Source: Oxalicibacterium flavum (GTDB lineage Bacteria; Pseudomonadota; Gammaproteobacteria; Burkholderiales; Burkholderiaceae_D). From it: DNA of 64,000 nucleotides. The notes beneath the pieces are model-generated. The model was not told the DNA's origin, searched no databases, and was given only the letters and a program-made list of their open reading frames with translations. Positions 24,656-31,817 of the stretch are shown one piece after another. The position numbers were made by a program, and so were the translations under genes. Position 1 is the first letter of the stretch. Every line of letters starts with the position of its first letter. The stretch is from positions 186,001-250,000 of the forward strand of contig NZ_BMCG01000002.1 in the NCBI RefSeq assembly GCF_014635065.1. The letters are read 5' to 3'.

Positions 24656-24967
24656 GTGTTATTTGTCCAGATACGTCCAGGTACGATAAGGCTGTGCGGA
24701 GGCTGGTTCTGATTGAACGCATTGCGACGCACGCCGGATGACAGTTTCTTGTGCGAGATCGGATTCGCGATCAAGAGCAAACAGGCCGGATCAGGCCGGA
24801 CGACGATGATAGCGTGGGCACTTCTGCCGCCAGATGCAAAAAATTCACACGATTGTGAAAAATAATGCGGATGTGGATAACACGTAGTTCCGGCCACACC
24901 CGCTTGCTTTTTGCGCAGGACCGCCCGGTATCGCGACCGGCATCGGTCCTGCCGTTGTTCCTGCTGA
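24656..24967. other. 312-base intergenic region
   Basis: No gene is seen here. The part next to the MFS start is likely its promoter. It contains a palindrome TTCACACGATTGTGAA (24844-24859), possibly an operator, and a hairpin AGGACCG/CGGTCCT (24917-24923, 24944-24950) just beyond the CheY-like gene stop. The latter may end the chemosensory-like operon but lacks a T-run on the minus strand. Confidence 0.5.
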
Positions 24968-25336
24968 TCAGGCGCCGACCAGCTTCTTGAACGTGGGCAA
25001 AACGGCGTCGCCCTTGAACGGCTTGACGATCCAGCCCTTGATGCCGGCAGCCTTGCCGCGTTCCTTCATGATGGGCGAGTTTTCCGTGGTCAGCATGATG
25101 ATGCTGACGCTGGCATTGCCGAGCTCGCCGCGGATTTTCTCGGCCATCGTCAGGCCATCCATATTGGGCATGTTGACGTCCGACACCACGAGCCTGATGC
25201 CGGGATCGCCCTTGAGCTTGGCCAGGCCATCGCGCCCGTCAACCGCCAGCGCCACGTCCAGACCGTTCTTCTTGAGAAAGTCCCCTACTTCGGTACGCAC
25301 CGTGCTCGAATCGTCAACCACCAGAATTTGCGCCAT
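24968..25336 (-). CDS. CheY-like single-domain response regulator
   Basis: A 122-residue receiver domain. The acidic pocket DD in ILVVDDSSTVR, the phosphorylated Asp in VVSDVNMPNMDGL, Thr in IIMLTTENS and Lys in IVKPFKGDA are all present. No output domain follows, so it signals by protein binding as CheY does. An AAGGA ribosome-binding site supports the start at 25336. It is the last gene of a four-gene operon with a membrane CheA-like kinase, an MCP-like protein and a CheC/CheX-like phosphatase candidate. It need not bind the flagellar switch, since no flagellar genes are adjacent. Confidence 0.92.
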   Translation of the reverse strand: MAQILVVDDSSTVRTEVGDFLKKNGLDVALAVDGRDGLAKLKGDPGIRLVVSDVNMPNMDGLTMAEKIRGELGNASVSIIMLTTENSPIMKERGKAAGIKGWIVKPFKGDAVLPTFKKLVGA

Positions 25337-25354
25337 GTTATTTCCTTGCAATGA

Positions 25355-25906
25355 TTAAAACAGTTCCAGTTCGCCGGTGCTGCTGCCCGCCTCTTCCTCG
25401 GACACGCTGAAATCGATCTCCGCGTAATCCGATACGCACAGCGTGACGTGAAAGCGTGGTGCCTGGTCGATCCCGATCTCGAAGTGCTGGACATGCCCGC
25501 AATTGAGCATCTGCAGATATTCCGCGCAGCGGCGATCGATCACGTTCGGCGTGGACATGCCGATATGCGGGAAGAACCTGCCGAGATCGCGATTGAGAAT
25601 GCCGCAGCACAGGTTGCCGCATTCCGCGATGGCGTCGAGAAAGGCCTGCTCGTCCATGTCGGTGCGGGCGACGTGATTGAGGCGCGCGAAATGCGCCTTG
25701 GTCTGCTCATCCGGCGTGAAGTAGAACATCACCATCAGGCGGAACAGATAGGACGAGACGGTCAGCACCACCATCCTGCTTTCGTGGATGTCGGTGGAAT
25801 CGGGAAGTATCGAGATATCGCAGGCGTCGTCGGATGACACCATGCTGTTGCGCAGGGCCTGCATCAGCAGGAAATCGAAGCCTTCTTTGGCGGACTGAGT
25901 GATCAT
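25355..25906 (-). CDS. CheC/CheX-type phosphatase candidate
   Basis: A 183-residue protein with the CheC/CheX active-site pattern D-xxx-E-xx-N-xxx-G: Asp91, Glu95 and Asn98 in LDAIAECGNLCCG. CheC/CheX proteins dephosphorylate CheY-P, and their Glu and Asn are essential. The second conserved helix region is not obvious, so a single active site, as in CheX-like domains, is likely. The start at 25906 has no clear ribosome-binding site, so translation may be coupled to the MCP-like gene, which ends 17 bases earlier. The CheY-like gene follows 18 bases later, which suits a phosphatase-substrate pair. Function is inferred from motif plus position. Confidence 0.68.
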   Translation of the reverse strand: MITQSAKEGFDFLLMQALRNSMVSSDDACDISILPDSTDIHESRMVVLTVSSYLFRLMVMFYFTPDEQTKAHFARLNHVARTDMDEQAFLDAIAECGNLCCGILNRDLGRFFPHIGMSTPNVIDRRCAEYLQMLNCGHVQHFEIGIDQAPRFHVTLCVSDYAEIDFSVSEEEAGSSTGELELF

Positions 25907-25923
25907 GAGGAGTCTTGCTAGTT

Positions 25924-26646
25924 TCAGGCAGCCAGGGCTTCCCGGGTTTTCTTGTTGATCAGGTCCAGCCCGATGACGGCGCCAACGATCATCTTGCCGC
26001 CGGCCTGCAGGTCCTGAAAGGTGGTGGTCGTGATCAGATCGTTCTGATAAAGACTGCTGCGATAGCTCTTGGAAAGCTTCTCCGCGCGCTGCGCAAGGTC
26101 GCGCACTTCCGCCGCCACCACGCCGAAGCCGCGTCCGTGTTGGCCGGCGCGCGCCGCCTCGATCGAGGCATTGAGCGCCACGATGATGACCTGATTGACG
26201 ATCAGCGCGAACTCGTCGTTCTTGCGATGCATGTCGCGGTTGTGCGTGATCAGCACGTTCATGTCGTCGTGCCAGCGCTCGAAGGTGCGCATCAGCCCGA
26301 GCAGATTGGCAATGGTTTCCTGCGAGGCGTCGCAGCCTTCGAGCACACGCGCCATGCTTTCGGAGTTCTGCGCCTGCAACTGGGCCAGCATCGCGCCGTT
26401 TTCCTCGCGCATCTGCTCCAGAAGCTGCTCGGCATCGCGACGCTCCTCATCCAGTTTCTGCAGATGTTCGTCCAGTTCGCGCTGCTGCTCTTCCATCGCC
26501 AGATGCACATTGTGTTTCAGCGCTTCCACCTGCTCCACGTCGATCATGTGCGCAAGGCGCTGCTTCAGCCGACGGACTTTCCAAATCAGCGGCGCGCTGC
26601 CCAGCACCAGGCCGAGCGCAAAAAGGAGAATTGAATCCAGAGTCAT
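25924..26646 (-). CDS. Short MCP-like signalling protein
   Basis: A 240-residue protein with one N-terminal membrane helix (ILLFALGLVLGSAPLIW), a long charged coiled coil (about residues 20-130, rich in Glu and Gln), and a C-terminal methyl-accepting-type signalling tip (VALNASIEAARAGQHGRGFG, then VVAAEVRDLAQRAEKLSKSY). There is no periplasmic sensor domain. The normal CheW/CheA-binding tip is present but the returning helix is short. It may act as a scaffold or adaptor linking the kinase to the membrane. Start 26646 (MTLDSILLF) is selected; the kinase stop lies 58 bases earlier. Confidence 0.82.
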   Translation of the reverse strand: MTLDSILLFALGLVLGSAPLIWKVRRLKQRLAHMIDVEQVEALKHNVHLAMEEQQRELDEHLQKLDEERRDAEQLLEQMREENGAMLAQLQAQNSESMARVLEGCDASQETIANLLGLMRTFERWHDDMNVLITHNRDMHRKNDEFALIVNQVIIVALNASIEAARAGQHGRGFGVVAAEVRDLAQRAEKLSKSYRSSLYQNDLITTTTFQDLQAGGKMIVGAVIGLDLINKKTREALAA

Positions 26647-26704
26647 GAAAATATGTTCCTGTGAAACGCGTTGGGTTGTGCTCGATTGACGACGTTCCGG
26701 TTGC

Positions 26705-29119
26705 TCAAGCCACGCGCGGATCGGTATCGGCCGACGGCAGCGCAGCACTGCCCTGCTCCTGGCCTGCGACCGGATACGGCACGTCGATGCCATCCACTTC
26801 GACCACCACGCGCTCCGGCAGTTTCACGATGACCTGGAACGCGCGGAAGTCGGCACCTTCGAGATCGTCGGTGAAGTGGATATCGATCTGGCCGTGTTCA
26901 CGCGCCACGAAATCCAGCACCGCATCCATGCCTACGCCGCGTCCGGACACTTCCGTTACTTCGCTGCGGGTGGAAAAGCCGGGCTCCATGATCAGCCGTG
27001 CCGTCTGCGCATCGGTTGGCGTGGCGTCGGCGGCGATCAATTTCCTTTCCGTCGCGATCTGGCGAATACGCGCCAGTGCCAGGCCGCGTCCGTCGTCGCC
27101 GAGCGCCATGTGTGCCATGCCGTCCATCACGCCGAGTTCCAGCTTGATGGTGCCGACCGCCGGCTTGCCGCGGGCGATACGTTCACCCGCCGTTTCCAGC
27201 CCGTGGTCCATCGCATTGCGGATCAGGTGCATGAAGACATTCTTGAGCATCGGCGAGGCATGCGTATGCACGACGTAGCCGTTGTCCTCGATGACGAAGG
27301 CAGGCGCCGCCTTGCCCAGGTCCTCGGCCAGTGCCGGCAGCGATTCGGTGACGCTGGCAAGGGTTTCCGCAATCGGCTCGGTGCCGAGCAGGCGCAGCGT
27401 GCGGCGCACCGCATTGCGCACGGCCACCAGTTCGTGCAGGTTGGCGGTGTTGACGGTTTCCAGACGGTGCAGGCTTTCCTGGATGTGCTTGCGGTCGATC
27501 GTCAGCGTGTGGTGCGCATCGGCATCGGCCTGCTCGGCGTTCTGACGGCCCAGCGTTACTTCGCTGATGCGTGCATACCGATCGACGATCTCGCGCACTG
27601 CCGCAAGGTCGGCCAGCAGACGGCTCTGATCCCACACCGCACCGGTTTCCGGATGGCGCAGATCGTCGTAGTGCTGTTCGACGGCATGGACGACGTTGGC
27701 CAGATGCAGCAGGCCATAGGTGCGGCCGTTGCCCTTGATCGTATGCATGTTGCGGAACAGCTTGGCGATTGCGAAGGCGGTGGCTTCCGGATTCTGATGC
27801 ACGATCTGTTCGTTTTCCGCGAGGAAGCGGCGCGAGGTCGCGATGAATTCCTGGAACTTGCCTGCGCTGATGGCAAGAATCTCGCCGATCATTTCCAGTT
27901 CGCGTTTCTGTTCGTTGGCTTCGGCCGTCAGCTTGCGCAATTCGGTGACGTCGCGCACGCACAGCATCAGGCGAATGACAATGCCTTCCTCGTCGGTGAT
28001 CGGCGACCAGCTCAGGTCCAGAATCTTGACGCGGCCATCGGCCATCTTCTTCTCGACCTCGCCCACCATCAGGTGTTCGTTGAAGGTGAAGTTCATCACA
28101 TCCTCGCCGATGCAGGCGCCGCCGATCGCCTCGATCTGGGACAGCGTGTCGGCACCGAGATTGGTGTCGGTAAACACCAGCTCCATCAGGTCGCGGCCGG
28201 CGATGTCCCGCGTTTCGAACACGGTTTCGAGGAAGGCCGAATACTCGGGATGAATCCGATTGCCGTCAACCACGGTCAGGATGCCCTGCGGGATGTTCTG
28301 CAGCATGGCCTGCATGTCGGCCGTCTTCTGCTTCAGTTGCGCCGACGCCTGCTGGATCTTCTCGATCATGCCGTTGAAGGCGACGATCGAATGGCCGACC
28401 TCGTCCATGTGCTGCACCGGCAGGCGACGCGTGAAATCCTGGCTGGCGGCGATCTCGCTCATCATGCCCTGCATGCGGCTGATGGGGCCGGTGATCTGGC
28501 GGTAAAGCAGGAAACCGATCAGTGTCAGCAGCGCCACTGCAGCGGCGGAGACGATCGCGATCGCCGTGCTGGTGGTCGCCAGATTGCTGTTCAGGGAGGC
28601 GACCGCGACATCCTTGCCGCGATTCTTCTCGACCCGCATGGTGTTGACGATGTCTTCCAGCTCACTCTGGTACTGGACGACGTTGCCGAAGAATGTAGCC
28701 TGCGCGATATCGTTCTTGCCGGCCAGCTTGAACTGCGCCACGTTGTCGATCGCGTCAAAGTAGTAGTCCAGGCTTTCCTTGGCCTGTTCCACCAGGCCGC
28801 GCTGCGCGGCGCCGTCGGCATGTTTCAACTGGAAGTCGAGCGCCTGCTCGAGCGCCGCCTTCTTGGCGCCGAGCCGCTCGTTCTGCTGCGGCACCAGCTT
28901 GTCGTCGGTCTCGCTGACCATGATCATCGCCGCCAGCTGCACATCCTTCAGTTGCCCGACCAGGTCGGAAGAAGCCAGTACGCTGGGCATCATGCCTTCC
29001 GTTACCGACCTGACCTCGACCGCGCTGCCGCGCGACTGGAAGACGGCATAGACGCCAATCGCGGAGATCGCGATGAACGTGAGAATGACGAGCAGGCTGA
29101 TGCGCAAACGGATGGTCAT
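26705..29119 (-). CDS. Membrane-bound CheA-like histidine kinase
   Basis: An 804-residue hybrid. In order: a TM helix near residues 8-28, a four-helix-bundle periplasmic domain (to about 185), a second TM (about 188-208, IAIVSAAAVALLTLIGFLLY), HAMP (about 210-260), a PAS-like domain (about 275-395), an Hpt domain with phosphorylatable His near residue 459 (FRNMHTIKGNGRTYGL), and a CheA-type ATPase with N-box FMHLIRNAMDHGLE, G1 GDDGRGLALARIRQIA and G2 SGRGVGMDAVLDFV. The C-terminal CheW-like domain of CheA is missing. This is therefore a receptor fused to a CheA phosphorelay core. It heads the operon with MCP-like, CheC/CheX-like and CheY-like genes. The stimulus is unknown. Confidence 0.88.
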   Translation of the reverse strand: MTIRLRISLLVILTFIAISAIGVYAVFQSRGSAVEVRSVTEGMMPSVLASSDLVGQLKDVQLAAMIMVSETDDKLVPQQNERLGAKKAALEQALDFQLKHADGAAQRGLVEQAKESLDYYFDAIDNVAQFKLAGKNDIAQATFFGNVVQYQSELEDIVNTMRVEKNRGKDVAVASLNSNLATTSTAIAIVSAAAVALLTLIGFLLYRQITGPISRMQGMMSEIAASQDFTRRLPVQHMDEVGHSIVAFNGMIEKIQQASAQLKQKTADMQAMLQNIPQGILTVVDGNRIHPEYSAFLETVFETRDIAGRDLMELVFTDTNLGADTLSQIEAIGGACIGEDVMNFTFNEHLMVGEVEKKMADGRVKILDLSWSPITDEEGIVIRLMLCVRDVTELRKLTAEANEQKRELEMIGEILAISAGKFQEFIATSRRFLAENEQIVHQNPEATAFAIAKLFRNMHTIKGNGRTYGLLHLANVVHAVEQHYDDLRHPETGAVWDQSRLLADLAAVREIVDRYARISEVTLGRQNAEQADADAHHTLTIDRKHIQESLHRLETVNTANLHELVAVRNAVRRTLRLLGTEPIAETLASVTESLPALAEDLGKAAPAFVIEDNGYVVHTHASPMLKNVFMHLIRNAMDHGLETAGERIARGKPAVGTIKLELGVMDGMAHMALGDDGRGLALARIRQIATERKLIAADATPTDAQTARLIMEPGFSTRSEVTEVSGRGVGMDAVLDFVAREHGQIDIHFTDDLEGADFRAFQVIVKLPERVVVEVDGIDVPYPVAGQEQGSAALPSADTDPRVA

Positions 29120-29419
29120 GCTGTTCCCTCAAACCGATGTGCGGGTCCCGATCTCGACGAGATCGGCCGAACCGCGACTATCATTGATTGCGGGAAATTA
29201 TTGCCTCCAAGTATGACTTCGCCATGACAGGAATATGACCAAAGGTGACATCGCATCGGCAGCGGCGATATCGACGGCGACGACCTGCACCGGGGATGAA
29301 CGATAATGCGCGTTGTTCAGCTTCCCATGGAGAACCAGCTTGCCGTGCCCTGTGATTCCCTGCCGTCCCGCCGCATATCCGCTGCGGAACACGGCTGTCC
29401 TGCAGACGGCGATTCGCGC

Positions 29420-30088
29420 ATGAACGTTGCCGATGGCGCAACACGCCGCGCGCACTGCGCACGCTGCCTGCGGCCGCAGCGCACCTGCATCTGCCGCTGG
29501 ATCGTGCCGACCGACAACGGCACCGAGGTGCTGTTCCTGCAGCATCCGCTCGAGGTCGGTCACGCCAAGGGCAGCGCGCAGCTACTGCATCAGAGCCTGC
29601 GCCGCAGCACGCTGGCGGTCGGCGAACAGTTCGATGAAGCGGTTCTGCATGCGCTTCTTTACGCGCCCGTCCCCGACGCACCCGCCGGCTCCGTGGTGGT
29701 GCCCGCCCTGCTTTATCCGGCGGAACAAGATGCAGACGCCGTGCCGCCGGACCTCTCATCGCGCCCCAACCGGCTGGTCGTGCTCGACGGGACCTGGCGC
29801 AAGAGCCGCAAGATGCTGCATGTGAATCCCCGGTTGCGCCAATTGCCGCGCATTTCCCTCAACAACCTGCCACCCTCGCGCTACCGCATCCGCAAGGCGC
29901 ATCGCGCGGACCAACTGTCATCCTATGAGGCGACCTGCCATGCGCTGGCGCAGCTCGAGCAGAATTCCGGCAGGTACGCACCGCTGCTGCAGGCGTTCGA
30001 CGGCTTCGTGGCGCAGCAGGCATCCTATGGTCCCGCCACCGATGGAGCTGATGGAGAGATATCAACATTCCATTCGGACAAGCAGTGA
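29420..30088 (+). CDS. tapT: DTW-domain tRNA-uridine aminocarboxypropyltransferase
   Basis: A 222-residue DTW-domain enzyme, which in E. coli (TapT/YfiP) makes acp3U at tRNA position 47 from SAM. A Cys cluster CARCLRPQRTCIC near the N-terminus probably binds zinc. The DTW motif is LDGTWRKSRKML. Start 29420 (MNVADGATRR) matches the family's typical length. An alternative ATG at 29306 is in frame but the extra 38 residues look less conserved. The 300 bases between the kinase gene start and 29420 hold no other gene. A terminator follows at 30137. Confidence 0.88.
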   Translation: MNVADGATRRAHCARCLRPQRTCICRWIVPTDNGTEVLFLQHPLEVGHAKGSAQLLHQSLRRSTLAVGEQFDEAVLHALLYAPVPDAPAGSVVVPALLYPAEQDADAVPPDLSSRPNRLVVLDGTWRKSRKMLHVNPRLRQLPRISLNNLPPSRYRIRKAHRADQLSSYEATCHALAQLEQNSGRYAPLLQAFDGFVAQQASYGPATDGADGEISTFHSDKQ

Positions 30089-30136
30089 CGCGCTGCCGTT
30101 TCGACGGTAACATATGGATATCCATCCAGTAGTTTG

Positions 30137-30170
30137 AGGCGGATCGTCCGACCGCGACGCCGCCTTTTTT
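30137..30170 (+). terminator. Probable intrinsic terminator of tapT
   Basis: AGGCGG (30137-30142) pairs with CCGCCT (30160-30165), with a smaller inner hairpin CGGATCGTCCG, and the stem is followed by TTTTTT at 30165-30170. It lies 49 bases after the tapT stop. Confidence 0.65.
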
Positions 30171-30182
30171 CGTCGCCCTGTC

Positions 30183-31817
30183 ATGTCCGTCTCCTCCGAG
30201 CGCTTTTACTATCTGCACAATTTCCAGCAGGTGCTGGACTGGGTGGCGACGCGCTATGACGATCTGCTGGACGATGCGGAGCGCGCCTTCCTGCGGCAAT
30301 TCCCGCAGTTGCCGCAAGCCTCCCGCGCCCTTCTGGTGCGGATGGTCATGCGCAAGGGCGAGGTCTTCCGCGCCGGTCGCCTTCGTTACGACGAAATCGG
30401 CTGTTCCGTCCAGGCCGCCGAACCGCTGATCGCGCAAGGCTGGTTGACGGCCGACCCGCTGCTCGACATCGACGAGCTGTTCTCCCTGTTGCGCAAGAAC
30501 GAGCTGCTCGCCGCCTTCCGCGTATCCGACAACACCACGTCCAAGACTGCACTGCACGCCGAATTGTGCGAAGTCTTTACGGAACCGCGCACGCTCGCCG
30601 GCTGGCAGGTTGAGACCGACGAGGTCGTCTATCGTGTCGCGGTCGGCCCGCTGTGCGAGCGCCTGCGCCTGATGTTCTTCGGCAACCTGAGTCAAGACTG
30701 GTCGGAGTTCGTGCTGTCGGACCTCGGCATCTATCGCTACGAAACGGTAGCCTGCTCGCATGATTCGCGCGCCTTTCGCGCGCGGCAGGATATCGACGAC
30801 TATCTGCATCTGCATGACTGCCGCCAGCGCATTGCCGAGGAAGACGACCCGCAGACAGTCCTGCAGGAGATTCCCGCCATCCCCTTCGAGAATGACTGGC
30901 TCGAAATGCGACGCAACAGGCTGCTGTTCCTGATCGGCCGCCAGCACGAACGCCGCATGCAATGGGAGCTGGCGCATGAGGCGTATGCGAACTGCGCCTA
31001 TCCGGGTGCGCGCCTGCGGCGGCTGCGCGTGCTGGAGCGCGCCGGGCAATGCCAGCAGGCGCTGCCTTTGGCCGAGGCCGCCTTTGCACAGCCCGAAAGC
31101 GAAGCCGAACGACAAGCCCTGCTGCGCCTGCTGCCACGCCTGCGCCGCCGTTGCGGCCAAACCGTTGCCAGGCAGCGGCGCTTGCTGCCCGAGCGCATCG
31201 ATCTGGTTCTGCCCTGTACGGCCCAGCCAATCGCGGTCGAATGCAGGGTGCGCGATCATTTCAGCACCGATGGCGGCACGGTCTGGTATGTCGAGAACAC
31301 GCTGATCAATTCCCTGTTCGGCCTGCTGTGCTGGCCGGCGGTGTTCGCGCCGGTGCCGGGTGCCTTCTTCCACCCTTTTCATCACGGCCCGGCCGATCTG
31401 CACAGTCCGGACTTTCATCGACGCCGCACAGCGTTGTTCGACGCCTGTCTGGCACAGCTGGACGATGGCAGCTATCGACAGGCGATTCTGGCAACGTACG
31501 ACAGCAAGTTCGGCATCCAGTCACCCTTCGTGTTCTGGAACAGCCTCGATGCCGCTCTGCTCGAGACGGCGCTGGCCTGCGTGCCGCCGGCGCATCTCAA
31601 GGTGCTGTTCGTGCGCCTGCTGGCGGATATCCAAGCCAACCGCTTCGGTTTTCCGGACCTGATCCAGTTCTGGCCACAGCAGGCACGCTATCGCATGCTC
31701 GAGGTCAAGGGCCCCGGCGACAGGCTGCAGGACAATCAGCTGCGCTGGATGGAATACTGCATGGCGCACGGGATCCCGGTCGCGGTATGCCATGTGCAAT
31801 GGCAGGAGGCGGCATGA
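30183..31817 (+). CDS. FAN1-type VRR-NUC domain nuclease
   Basis: A 544-residue protein with the architecture of bacterial FAN1: an N-terminal SAP/winged-helix-like part (LVRMVMRKGEVFRAGRLRYD), a helical TPR-like middle (LAHEAYANCAYPGARLRRLR), and a C-terminal VRR-NUC domain. The nuclease centre reads GFPDLIQFW (Asp near residue 490) and MLEVKGPGD (Glu and Lys near 506), the PD-(D/E)xK signature. FAN1 cuts branched DNA near interstrand crosslinks. Its stop overlaps the start of the helicase gene by 4 bases (ATGA), so the two are coupled. Confidence 0.93.
   Translation: MSVSSERFYYLHNFQQVLDWVATRYDDLLDDAERAFLRQFPQLPQASRALLVRMVMRKGEVFRAGRLRYDEIGCSVQAAEPLIAQGWLTADPLLDIDELFSLLRKNELLAAFRVSDNTTSKTALHAELCEVFTEPRTLAGWQVETDEVVYRVAVGPLCERLRLMFFGNLSQDWSEFVLSDLGIYRYETVACSHDSRAFRARQDIDDYLHLHDCRQRIAEEDDPQTVLQEIPAIPFENDWLEMRRNRLLFLIGRQHERRMQWELAHEAYANCAYPGARLRRLRVLERAGQCQQALPLAEAAFAQPESEAERQALLRLLPRLRRRCGQTVARQRRLLPERIDLVLPCTAQPIAVECRVRDHFSTDGGTVWYVENTLINSLFGLLCWPAVFAPVPGAFFHPFHHGPADLHSPDFHRRRTALFDACLAQLDDGSYRQAILATYDSKFGIQSPFVFWNSLDAALLETALACVPPAHLKVLFVRLLADIQANRFGFPDLIQFWPQQARYRMLEVKGPGDRLQDNQLRWMEYCMAHGIPVAVCHVQWQEAA

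Noticed and set aside
26876-29227. A 783-codon plus-strand frame opposite the CheA-like kinase
   Set aside because: Same reasoning; the kinase motifs on the minus strand are unequivocal.
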